The notes under the pieces were generated by a model that was not told the DNA's origin, made no database searches, and saw only the letters and a list, made by a program, of their open reading frames with translations. A stretch of DNA of 64,000 bases from Gnetum montanum (Eukaryota > Streptophyta > Gnetopsida > Gnetales > Gnetaceae): NCBI GenBank assembly GCA_015680685.1, contig MNCI01009622.1, forward strand, positions 309,748 through 373,747. The letters run 5' to 3'. Position numbers and translations under genes: made by a program. Shown here in pieces: positions 36,231 through 46,821 of the stretch. Every line of letters begins with the position of its first letter. Position 1 is the stretch's first letter.

Positions 36231-36899
36231 CGATGAAGTGTATTTTGTTTGGCTTTGATATTAAATATTTGATATCAATGCCCTAATATCTAATACTCGA
36301 TATCGGGGGCTATGAAGTAATGTCAGATATCCAATATTGTGGGTTGTGTGCTAGCCTATAAATATAATTCTTGGGCACATGATCTAAATAAGTATTTGTT
36401 AATAAAGTAGCTGAACTCTTGTAGTTTTTTTCTGTAGTCTTAGAAAATAGTTGGTGAGTACCCACACTATGGATCTAAGTCAATTGTATGAAGTCTTATT
36501 CGAGTGGCAATGTACCTGGACACATTTCATGAACAATAATAAGATCAAGATTGATTCTTATTCATTGTAGCACTTTGATGTAGATTAGATTCACTTTCCA
36601 TGCAATTTACTGTTCATGTACTTAGTTAATATTTACATTTGCATGCATATTAATGCATTGGTAGAATGAGCATGACCAATTTCAAGCATAAACATGTATT
36701 CTCTTAGTAATCCTAGCAGTGTTATTACTTGGTTTGCCTAGTAGCATAGAGCTTGGTAATTCCAATAGTGGATACATGTGTTCAGGATGTGTATGGCAAG
36801 TTGGGAACAGACACTCATCACATGTAAGCTAGTTTAGACTTTACTTTCTATTGTTAATTAGTTTAAGTAATTGATTTCTTTATTATCATTAGGAGTAGC
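36231..36899 (+). repeat. 5' LTR of element B, left part
   Basis: It aligns with 45945-46612. GATATC occurs three times in the first 100 bases (about 36270, 36299, 36325), before TATAAATA at 36357-36364. Both B LTRs start CGATG where A and D start TGATG. The last five bases, GTAGC, are the left target duplication of element A. Confidence 0.85.
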
Positions 36900-37064
36900 T
36901 GATGGGACGCGATATCGCGTCTGCTGCGATATCGCATCCCTCGCGATATCATGTACACGATATCGCGGTGCACCACCAAGTCTATAAATAAGAGGCGGCT
37001 CTTCCTTGTTTCTCATTCTAGGCCTAGACCATAGCAAAACTCTAGTAGTTTTACCTCTCCAGAT
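36900..37064 (+). repeat. 5' LTR remnant of element A with GATATC palindromes
   Basis: It holds perfect palindromes CGCGATATCGCG (36908-36919) and TGCGATATCGCA (36925-36936), further GATATC at 36945-36950 and 36959-36964, then TATAAATA at 36983-36990. The match with the 3' LTR stops at about 37064 (TTTTACCTCTCCAGA). Confidence 0.9.
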
Positions 37065-37133
37065 CCTTGAAGTCCCTTAATCCATTTTAGGCCACCTTCC
37101 TAAGAACTCTCTGATCCTTGAAGTCCCTTAATT
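37062..37133. repeat. Short tandem duplication at the deletion junction of element A
   Basis: GATCCTTGAAGTCCCTTAAT occurs at 37062 and again at 37113 (period 51). The second copy is in the position expected from element C; the first sits exactly where the LTR sequence breaks off. Confidence 0.8.
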
Positions 37134-37148
37134 CATCTACAAGTCGCC

Positions 37149-37577
37149 AAGAATGAACCACATAAGGCTTTTCTTGACTCAGGTTCAGAAGTCAACTTAA
37201 TCTCACGAGAAATGTATCAAGCCTGGAACCTACCCCAACTCAAGAAGAGCAATATTCAACTAGAGTTGGCTGACCAGTCCATTACCATTCCCTTGGGATT
37301 GGTGGAGGACATTGTTACCACTGTGTGTGGTTGGTCATACCCAGCTGATTTCCTGGTGATAGAAGTCAACAGTAACAATGGGGGCTTCCCAATTATAATG
37401 GGAAGGGCATGGCTGAGTATAGTAGACGCATGCCTAGGGATCCGCGATCTTTCCTTGGAGATATCTAAGGTAAACATTTATGGAAAGATCGAGAAGAAGA
37501 AAGTTCCATGCATCACATATAGTGACTCAGAGGGTGATGACATGGAGGAATGCTCAGCATCTCTTCCATGCAACTAG
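37149..37577 (+). pseudogene. Retropepsin-like domain of element A, active-site DSG intact
   Basis: An open frame of 143 codons (37149-37577) contains AFLDSGSEVNLIS, with the catalytic D-S-G at 37176-37184, and FPIIMGRAWLS near the end, matching the hydrophobic-G-R block of retropepsins. The first Met is only at 37212, inside the domain, and gag upstream is deleted, so the protein would have no normal start. It aligns over its length with 742-1233 (element C). Families of this type release gag products from the polyprotein. Confidence 0.8.
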
Positions 37578-39770
37578 TGTGCCCAAGAAACACAAATACA
37601 ATGGTTCCTATATGTAGCAACCACACAACAAGAGAACATCCAATGGTTGACAGCTGATCAAGAAAGTAGCCCACCAACATGCATGGAACAAACTGGGGGA
37701 ACGACCCATGCTAACAATGAAGGCATAGATACATTGGAGTATGAGCGTCGCTGACTTCCACCCCTCAATCTAAGAACATCAATCAAGAGAAGTTTGACAC
37801 TCTTGAAAAATTCAAATAGGCACTCATTATTTTGGATCTCCTCCTTTCAATTCATTCATGGGGAAGATGGCCACCTATGCTAATCATTAAGGGCCCTCAG
37901 TTCTTTTAAGTTTTTTTTTACACATTTTTGTTTTCGAAATTTCTTTAACTTTTCTTGTTTTTTTTTTACAACATCATTTATTCTTTTTCATTGTGTGTGT
38001 GTGTGTGTTATTCATCTTGTAAGTTTTTCATTTAATAAGTGCTCTTCATGATGGTATGAACTGTTTTCCTATTGATTGTTGATGTTTGGTTTTTACCTTT
38101 AAGCTATGATGTTGATACTAAGGTATGTTCCTTTTGATATGACAGGCAATGAGTCCACATCATCCACACATCCATAAATTTCTATGGTTTCTCTCGGCTT
38201 GAAAATGTACAGTCCCTTTCTAATAAGAACCATCAATGAATCGATGACTGGGCATTTCTCAAACTACAGAAGGACTTAAGGATTGAAAAGGGTGTGACTT
38301 CAAGGGAACTTGATGCATTTGTGTTGGCCATTCTTTTGGGTTCTTGGATGTTTTCTTCTTGACTTTTCTTGCCGTTTTGACGTCACCCAATTATCGGAAA
38401 GCTGAGTAAATAAAAATAATAAGTCTTTGCATGGTGTGGTTCTCACGCATAAACAAAAAACAAAAAAAAAAGAGAAAAAGAAAAAAGTGAGAATTCAAAG
38501 CACACCCCTTAGATGAAATAATCACTTGGGCTACAAGCACTGGTTATGGTATTAAAATAAAAATAAAAATGTTCCCTCTAACTAAGGCCCTCCTCACTTC
38601 CCATTCTCTCCTCATTCATTTCGTCGGAATGGTGGTGGCTCTTGGGTGAAGGCTTTCTTATCATTCAAGTGGATGGATTGGCCAAATGCATTGATGCGAA
38701 TCACTGGATGTGGTTTGTTTGAGGCCAGACTTGGAATGGGATCTACTAAGTCACATTAATCATGAAACACACAAGGGGCTGTACACCACCTTGTTCTTGA
38801 GACTTCATCCTACTCTCTCATTTCCATCCTTCTTTCCTTATCTATCACCTCATTGTCGGTTGTATCATTAGTGTATATCTTGGTGGATGCATCGTTTTCT
38901 TTTTGGTAAATTCTTGCGGTTAAGACTTTAACTCTTGTTCCAAATGACATTCCTATAGCCTACGAACTCTTTGAATGTGGGTTTGTTAGGGCATTAAGGG
39001 CATGAGCCTACTTTGTGGAGGACCCATTGGAATTCCTCTTTGGTGCACCAGTTAAATTATTTCCCTTAACATTTTTTCAATCCACTTTGTTTTGTTCATT
39101 TTCATCTTGACATCCACTTCATCGACATTATAGTTGTCTCTTTTTCTCCATCTTTCTTGTTCTTTTTCTTTCTCCATTCTATCACTACTGAAGGTTCACT
39201 CTTAGTCATGGGGGTCTTGGTCCAATTTTTTCAATTTTCTCCTAACCCCTACACCTTTGGTAGTCATCATTAATATATCTCCAGATCTGTATCAGCCATA
39301 CCACAACCCAGCCAATGGACCTTTTACCGAAGTAAGGTATTAATTACATTATGATTCATTTATCCTTGCTAATATAAGAATGTGTTGTATGTGCAGATGG
39401 AAATTATGCAACAACGGATTGGATCTAGAGGGAACACTTGGAATGGATCAGTGCTGAAGCAGCTATGCAAGAAGCAAGATCGATGGCACGCTTACGGATG
39501 GACAACGAAAGGCGCAATCTTGGCATTGGCAGCAGTAGACTTCTTTTCTCTTGTCTCTTCTCTCTCTCAGCTACCAAATGAGGCTTGATGTCAAATGTAT
39601 AAAGTGTTCACTCTTGTTGTCATGAACATTAGTTTTGTTTTATCTTGTAATGATGATCTGTTCACATGTCATCCCATTCACCATTAGTTCCATTTGAGTC
39701 AATAATCCCATACCTTCCTGATATTATTGTAAGGAACTCGAGGACAAGTTTTCATTCAGTCATGGGGGTA
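37578..39770 (+). other. 3' non-coding domain of element A
   Basis: Conserved blocks shared with B, C and D are found here, among them GTGTGACTTCAAGGGAACTTG (about 38291; B near 44187), the TGGTGTGGTTCTCA block (38436; B near 44308), TTCAAAGCACACCCCTTAGA (38494; B near 44436) and the GAGCCTACTTTG block (39006; B near 44951). A GT microsatellite lies at about 37992-38008. The polypurine-like TCATGGGGGTA ends at 39770, next to the LTR. A possible splice pair (AAGGTATTAA near 39334, TGTGCAG near 39396) precedes a 66-codon frame of no known family. No RT motif is visible. Confidence 0.6.
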
Positions 39771-40614
39771 TGATGGGACACGATATCACATGGGCCATGA
39801 TATCGCATCCGCCATGATATCACATCCCTCACGATATTGTGTCTTCCCCCGTGATATTGGGTACACAATATCGCGGTGCGCCGCCAAGTTTATAAATAAG
39901 AGGCGATTCTCCCTTGTTTCTCATTCTAGACCTAGACCATAGTGAAACTCTAGTAGTTTTACCTCTCTAGAGATAGAATAATTTCCATGTGCTAGCAGTA
40001 GGAACTCCAAAGTGAACAAATGTTTATTCGAGCAAATATTGTACCTGAACACAAGTTTGTGTACGGAAATAAAGACAAACTTCTTGGATAAACCTTGTAG
40101 TGCATGGATTAGGCTAAATAGGACTTTCATTACTATTACTTATTATTCGTCATTTAAATTCTTTGTTAGTAATTAAATCTCTCTCAACCCTTCTCTCATA
40201 GTTAAGTGCATTTAGTACGACCGCTTCGAGCATGTGCATTATGCTTAGTGATCCTAGTAATGACTAGCGTTTGGTAACCAAGGTTGCATTGGTTTAGGGT
40301 GTGAACGGTAAGTGGGAATAGATGTTGATGCTAGGTTAATTAAGGCTTAGTTAGTTAGTTAAAGTTAGTTAATTAGTCTCTTCACCCTTCAACTCATTAG
40401 CATAGGAGATAAAAAAGAAAAGATATAAAATTCACATACCTCAGACTTAACCATACAACCGTGACAACTACAAATAAGTTTGGGAAGACAACGAATGATT
40501 AACCTTAAGTGTTCCATAAAGCACGTAGGCACTTAGTCTATGGAGTTTGATCGGATCGCACATGTAATGCTCGTATTCATATGGTTGAGTGTAGGGGTAC
40601 CTCGCCACTCATCA
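39771..40614 (+). repeat. 3' LTR of element A (844 bp)
   Basis: It begins TGATGGGACACG after GGGGGTA and ends CATCA. GATATC occurs at 39782, 39799 and 39816, followed by three decayed forms (GATATT at 39833 and 39853, AATATC at 39867), then TATAAATA at 39891-39898. Differences from the 5' remnant are mainly CG changed to CA or TG. 39970-40614 matches the inverted LTR of element C. Confidence 0.9.
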
Positions 40615-40619
40615 GTAGC

Positions 40620-40835
40620 ATAAGGCTAAAACAACATCAAGAATCATATGCCTCGCTTTGGACTAAACCATATGTGACAAAGCCACCACTAGTCCAAGTG
40701 GGAAGACAACGAACTACAATCAAGGCATAACAATCTAGATACCACAACTAGTCCTATCCATGGAATTCAACGAGATTATGCATGAATGTTTGTGATTCAT
40801 ATGGTTGGATGTAAGGGGTACCTCGTCACTCATCA
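40620..40835 (+). repeat. 5' LTR of element B, right part
   Basis: It resumes at ATAAGGCTAAAACAACATCA, matching TTTAGGCTGAAACAACATCA of the 3' LTR (about 46608), and ends GTCACTCATCA at 40835. This proves that element A interrupts one LTR. Confidence 0.9.
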
Positions 40836-40836
40836 T

Positions 40837-40854
40837 TGGCACCATTACTAGGGA
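40837..40854 (+). other. Primer binding site of element B, decayed tRNA-Asp type
   Basis: TGGCACCATTACTAGGGA follows the LTR end by one base. It differs from the tRNA-Asp complement TGGCGCCGTTGCCGGGGA only by G-to-A and C-to-T changes, mostly at CpG or CNG positions. Confidence 0.8.
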
Positions 40855-40967
40855 TGGTGCTAGTTATCTAAATTAGTTATATTATACACGATCATTGTAA
40901 AGGTATTAAAAATCTATTTTTTAGAAAATATTAATATTTTAACTCACACATGTTATGAGGTAAAATC

Positions 40968-42565
40968 ATGTCTTCTTCACATAGGACCTAGATTGCATCA
41001 CATGATGAAAGCACTCATAGGAGAAATGATAGGATCTATACTGAAGAAAATTGGAGTGAACAACCTCAAGTAGAAGTTTCCTATGCTACTACACTCAAAG
41101 ACTATGTTCAACTAATGCAAAAAATCCCAAAGGAGATGGAGTAAGTCCTAGATCAAGGAGGGCCTCAAGGCCTAAGGCCTCCTCTAAACCTAGACAAGAT
41201 AAATCAAGGGACCATGGAGAGAACTATAGGAGCCATGGTAGTTCTCCCTGTTCCTCATCTTTCTCTTCCTCTTTAACATTGAGTTCTAACAAAGATGAAC
41301 ATAGGTATAGAGATAGAGCTCCACTACGGGGTCAAGATAAAGATAGAAATCAAGCCCAAAGGGAAAATCAAAGACATCAAAATGAGCATAGACAAGATCA
41401 TCATAATTAGATGAATAGAAATATAGGTTATCACCATGGAATGTCTAGTACAGATGAACCCTTATTGGCTAATAGGGATCTGACATAGATTAGGGAGGCA
41501 ACTCAAATACCCCAAAGGCATCAAATGGATAGTTGCATCAAATGGCTTGACATGAACAACATTCCTAAATTTAGGGAAGGCTATAATTCTAATCCACAAC
41601 ATCACTTACAAGCCTTCCATGATGCCTGTGCCTTGTAAAATATCGAAAATAAGTGGCAAAAGCTTAAGCTCTTTCCTAGGACACTAATAGATGAAGTTGA
41701 AAGTTAGTATAGATCATTGGAACCAAGATCCATTCACCAATGGTCCACAATGCTAGAACTTTTCAATGAAAATTACCAAACCTATGCAAGATTGTTCAAC
41801 CTAAGAAAAAAAATCCAAGGGTGGAAGCAAAAAAATCATAAACCCTTGGATGTCGCCTTAGATAGATACTACTCACTACTACATAGATGTCCCAGCCATG
41901 ATTTCTCTCAAAAAGAGAAACTTTCCCACATCATAGATGGGCTTCATAATGAAATGAGGGAGACCCTTAGGATTTATGCCCAAGGTTAGTTATACGAACT
42001 AAAAGTTCATCAAATACAAAGGCTAAGTACATTGGTGGAAAAAGAAGAAGGGGAGCTATGTAAATGAGAGAATGTAGAGGAAATTTACTCGGATCTGACT
42101 CTTCAAAAGAAAAGGGTCCACATCTATGATAAGGAAAAAGAGGCAACTCTTGATGAGGTGATTTTAGAACAAACCTTGCTAATACAAAAGTCTATTGATG
42201 AGCTTGAAGCAAAGCTAGATAACATGTCGGAATGGATAAATGAGAAAGTTACAACTTATATAAAAATCATAGAGGAGAGAGTAATGCAAAACAAATCAAG
42301 TGATCACAACAAAAGGAGGAAAAGGGACCAAAAGATAGGTAAGAATGCTAATCAACAAAAAGGGGAAATGGCTGTAGAAGAAGAGGCTATAGACTCAACC
42401 ACCGAAGAAGATGATGGATGTGACATCTACATATATGATCATCCGAAGGGCTATTTCCCAGTCATGTTACATCTACATGAATATTGGACTTTTGCATTCA
42501 ATCCCAAGTTCATACAAAAGCAAATGCCTAGGAAATTACCTTTCCCACAAGGTAATTTTAGATAG
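40968..42565 (+). pseudogene. Degenerate gag of element B
   Basis: A start at 40968 (MSSSH, as in element C) leads into a charged N-terminal region with stops. About 41540-41990 encodes a Retrotrans_gag-like core (IKWLDMNNIPKFREGYNSN, HLQAFHDAC, WSTMLELFNENYQTYARLF, YYSLLHRCPSHDF, HIIDGLHNEMRETL). 42158-42565 is an open tail with coiled-coil-like IDELEAKLDNMSEWINEKV, a basic KRRKRDQK stretch and an acidic STTEEDDGCD stretch. No zinc knuckle is obvious. The tail ends at 42565. Confidence 0.75.
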
Positions 42566-43700
42566 TCCTAAAACCAACTATACTATTTTAGTGCGACTTT
42601 TTACTAGGCTCAACACTATCATCAACTGCAATGGCAAAACCCACAGTCATGGGGGAGGCCATCATCAAACCAACACTACCTTTACTGCTAGCTAGACCCT
42701 TATGGATATTACATTCAACAATCTATTTCCCCAACTGGTTCTACTTCCTCTACCTCAAATCACTACTACCACTTTCCTAAATAACATCATCCTGCAACAT
42801 CTTCCATGAGATCACCACCTCACACTTCTCATCCTTCATCATATCCTCAATATTTTCATACTTCCCTCCACCATATGTCACCACCAACAACACAAGAAGG
42901 TTCAGCACCATGACATCAATGAGAGAATGCCACTTGTGCTATGAACATATACAAAAATGATAATGCCAGTAGATCTTCACCACAATCTCAGAAATGTCCT
43001 TTTTTTAGGATGGTTCCCACACATAAGCACAACACTCATGGACCAACTAACTCATCCAAACCAACATAGTGCCAATCAAGTGCAACACCCTTCCTTTCAC
43101 GACCATTGTCTCTTAATCATACAGAAAAGCCAACACCCATTACCACTCCAACACAAGACATAAACAATAAACCTATCATTATGGAGAGACAGAGAAATCC
43201 ATGCATTACTAATAGTAAAGGATGCAGTTGTAGGCTAGAAATTTAAAATATTGACACAACCCATAACAAAGCTAAGGAACAAGTATGTGAACAAAAACCA
43301 GTCTTCGTAGTAGCCACTAAACCAAAAGATACCCAGTGGCTTGAAAATGAGAATATAAAACTGTTTTAAAGATACATGAAAGAAAATGATCCACTTATTA
43401 GTTATAGACTTAAAAAATAGACCAAATAGAGGATTTAGACATTGATATCTTACACTTTGATGATACACTAGAAGAGGGCATTAAACACGAAGACCTAGGA
43501 ATTAAAATAGAAAATCAAGAAGAAGAAGAAAATACATTTGGATCCCCCAAAATAAAAATACCTTCAAGTCCAGATGAAGATACATCTCTGAATGATCCAA
43601 ATGAGACTATCACTAATGTTAGATGTGCTACCACACAATTAACTAAATTAGTCACGTTGATAGATTGGAAACCTAATGGTGTATAACTAGGGGATTATGT
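42566..43700 (+). pseudogene. Pro/Ser/Thr-rich decayed coding region of element B
   Basis: Frames rich in H, P, T and S (42660-43160) and a D/E-rich piece at about 43500-43600 (IENQEEEENTFGSPKIKIPS, SPDEDTSLNDPNETITN) suggest former coding sequence between gag and the 3' domain. I cannot recognise a DSG protease motif here, unlike A and C. Confidence 0.4.
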
Positions 43701-44373
43701 AGTCCATCTCCCAGCTATGCAACCATAAGATTATTCATGGGGGAGATGTTTCATCTTAGCTCAAGAACTAATAAGTGCTTTTTCATTTTTTTTGTTTTAT
43801 AATTTTTTATCATTTTCTTATTTCTTCAAAAAAAATTTGATTCTTCATATGTTTTCCATTTCTTAATATTTTTTTTCTTTATATTTTTCTCTTCTCTTAA
43901 GTCATTTTCTTTATGTTTATGCATGTCTTTTATGTTTTTGTTAATAATATTGCTAGCCATGATGTAGATGTCAACACTATGTGCTGGGTTTTTATGTTAT
44001 GCTATCAAAATGATTGGGTAAGTAATTGTGTAAAGCAGTGAGACCACCTCATCCATCTCTCTAGTTCTTTGAATAAAAGGTCTTTTTCATGGAAATAATT
44101 TGGTTCTTCTTTCATAAACTAAAATTAATCAATGATTATTGTATCTTGAAGAAAAAAGGAAGGGCCAACTAGGAATGGCAAAGGGTGTGGCCTCAAGGGA
44201 ACTTGTTGGATTTTCTTCTTGACTTCCTTCATGTGGTTTATGACTCCTCTTGGAATGTATCATCACTTGTCCATCGACCAATAAAAAGGAAGCTCTATCT
44301 TTACATGGTGTGGTTCTCATCCAAAAATTCAAAAAAAAAAAAGATAAGAAGAAGAAGAAGAAATAAAAATAAA

Positions 44374-44412
<39 letters not shown>

Positions 44413-45944
44413 ACAACAACAAAACAATAATGGAATTCAAAGCACATCCCTTAGACATAATAACAGGCTACAAGCATTGGTTATGGGACTGGAAAGGCAT
44501 GTTATCCATGCCTAAAGACATCCCTCTAATTAAGGCACTTTCTTCCTTCTCTTTTCTTCTCTTTTTGAAGAGATGATTGTTCTTTGAGGTGGTTGTGGAC
44601 TTATGGTGGTCAGTAGGAAGAAACACATCAATGCGAGGTCATTGTTCATGGTATGGACTTGGTCTAAACTTGGATAGATAGGTATGCTAAACATTTTAAT
44701 CACATTTTTTACAAGAAACTATTGTGGACATGGTTAAGTACCTTACATCCTGATCTCTGCAATCCCTTCTCATCCCATTATTCACCTCACTGCTATATGT
44801 GATTATGAGCCTTTTGGTTTTGTGTAGTATAGTGCAACATCTTAGCCACAGCAATTATGTGTTATTTGGAACAAAGGCATGGTCTACATTTAACTTCTCA
44901 TGTGTTCATGAACATCTATAAAAGTGGTTCTGCAAGGGCATTATGAAAGGAGCCTACTTTGAGAAGGATCCACTTGCATAACTTTTGTTAATCATGGCTT
45001 TGAACTAACCTTCACATCTTACATAACATCAGTGACAATTTCTCTGAATTTATGCATGATTTTGGGACTACTTCTCATCCATTTTATTAATTTTTTCTAT
45101 CTTTTTATTTCCATATTGATTAATATTTCTTGGCCATCTTCTAAATTAGACATTTGGTTTCAATTGTTCAAAAACTTATGTGCCTCCAGAGTTATGTTTA
45201 TTAGTCATGGGGCCAAGGGATGTCTGCTTTGAAATTTTTCTAACATCCTATTTTTCAACATCATGGTAACTAATAGTAATTAATCAAAATAATGTGAACA
45301 GCCTAATGATTTTAGTTTTCTCCAAGCCTTGGGCATAGTATGCTGTCATCACCTTATGCTTAAATGAAAACTAAGGGATTCAAGAAGGGTTAATTATTAA
45401 GGAAAATATACCAAGACTAATGTTGATCCTTTGGTAACTATAGGTGACACTAAAAGACACATCTAAGGAAGAAGGTCTTTTCTCAAGCACAAAAACAAAG
45501 CCAAGAGGGGAACAATGGAGAATATGCCCATGGACAAATCGTAGCACATAGGAGATAATAGCTAAAACTTCGCATGTTTGCTAGATCCATGGGACGATGA
45601 GAAGAAATTTCAGTACAACCTTCAAGAATGTTTTTCATAACCAAAGAAGCATTAACATAACAATCAAGGTTGGAAGTCTACCCCTACTAGCCATAACAAG
45701 AAGGATCATCTTTAATGGATTTTTGAAGACCTCTATAAATTTTGTAATCTTCAATGTTTGTTCAATCTTTTTGTCACTCTACCATTTTGTATGCATCCAC
45801 TTGAATAAAATTTTGAAATGCAGCACTCAGAGTCAATCAATAGTTAGCATCAGTTAATAATTCCATACCTTCCCAATATTTTTTAAAGGACATGTTCCTC
45901 CTTTTGTTCACTTGAGGAAAAATTTTCATTTAGCCGTGGGGGTA
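43701..45944 (+). other. 3' non-coding domain of element B, with AG microsatellite
   Basis: It shares ordered blocks with A and D (GTGTGGCCTCAAGGGAACTTG near 44187; GGTTATGGGACTGGAAAGG near 44480; ATGCCTAAAGACATCCCTCT near 44509). A pure AG repeat runs from about 44376 to 44408. It ends with TAGCCGTGGGGGTA, the polypurine-like stretch before the 3' LTR. Confidence 0.6.
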
Positions 45945-46816
45945 CGATGAAGTATATTTTGTCTAGTTCCCATACCAAATATTTGATATTAGAGCCTTGA
46001 TATCAAATACCTAATATCGAGGGCCATGAAGCAATGTTGGATATCCAATATCATGGGATGTGTGTTGACCTATAAATATAGTGCTTGGGTACATCATCTG
46101 AATAAGTCTTTGAAAATAGAGTAGCCGAACTCTTACAATTTTATTCTTTAGTATTAAAAAATAGTTGGTGAGTGCTCACAATGTGGATTTGAGTTAATTG
46201 TATGGCATCTTATTTGAGTGGCAATGTACCTAGACACATTTCATGAATGGCAATAAGATCGAGATTGATTCCAATTCATTGTAGCACTTTGACTTAGATT
46301 AGATTTACTTTCCATGTAATTTACTTTTCATGTACTGAATATTTACGTTTCCATGCATATTAATGAATTTGTAGAATAAATGCGACCAATTTTGAGCATA
46401 AACATGTATTCACTTGGTAATCTCAACAGCATTATTACTTAGTTTGCCTAGTAGCATAGGGCTTGGTAATCCCAGTAGTGGATACGTGGGTTCAGGACAT
46501 GTACGACAAGGTAGGAATGGACACATAGCCCGTAGGCTAGTTTAAAATTTCCTTTTCATTGTTAATTAGTTTAAATAATTGATTTTTTTATTATCGTTAG
46601 GAGTAGCTTTAGGCTGAAACAACATCAAGAATTAAATACCTCACTTTGGACTAAATCATACATGACAAAGCTACCACTAGTCCAAGTGGGAAAAGTGCGG
46701 TCAAGGCATAATGATCTAGATGCCACAACTAGTCCCATCCACGAAATTTGACTAGATCATGCATGAATGCTTATGATTCATACAATTGGATGTAAGGGGT
46801 ACCTTGTCGCTCATCA
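45945..46816 (+). repeat. 3' LTR of element B (872 bp)
   Basis: It begins CGATGAAGTATATTTTG and ends TCGCTCATCA. TATAAATA is at 46071-46078. It shows the uninterrupted target of element A (GGAGTAGCTTTAGGCTG near 46601). Confidence 0.9.
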
Positions 46817-46821
46817 CTTGT

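Larger units (their letters stand above)
36900..40614 (+). mobile_element. LTR retrotransposon A, nested in the 5' LTR of B, internally deleted
   Basis: It starts TGATGGGACGCG and ends CCACTCATCA, flanked by perfect GTAGC target duplications (36895-36899 and 40615-40619). The 3' LTR is 844 bp, but only about 165 bp of the 5' LTR is left (36900-37064). The rest of that LTR, the primer site and gag are missing, and LTR sequence joins directly to the region just before the protease. It keeps a protease with an intact DSG, and then 2.2 kb of non-coding 3' domain. No RT. Without a primer site it could not be copied again in its present form. Confidence 0.9.
36231..46816 (+). mobile_element. LTR retrotransposon B (gag, RT-less), interrupted by element A
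   Basis: The 5' LTR begins CGATGAAGTG at 36231, is broken at 36899 by element A, resumes at 40620 and ends CATCA at 40835. The 3' LTR is 45945-46816. Flanking pentamers are CTTAT (36226-36230) and CTTGT (46817-46821), a target duplication with one transition. Inside are a tRNA-Asp type primer site, a degenerate gag (40968-42565) and a non-coding 3' domain (about 43700-45944). No RT, RNase H or integrase motif is seen anywhere in the 5.1-kb interior, and no clear protease. By eye the two LTRs differ at very roughly one site in six, so the insertion is old. Confidence 0.85.

Noticed and set aside
36900-36966. Origin or centromere-type satellite suggested by the palindromes
   Set aside because: The palindromes lie inside defined LTRs before a TATA box and are not a long tandem satellite.
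37256-37477. Minus-strand open frame of 73 codons
   Set aside because: Antisense shadow of the element A protease.
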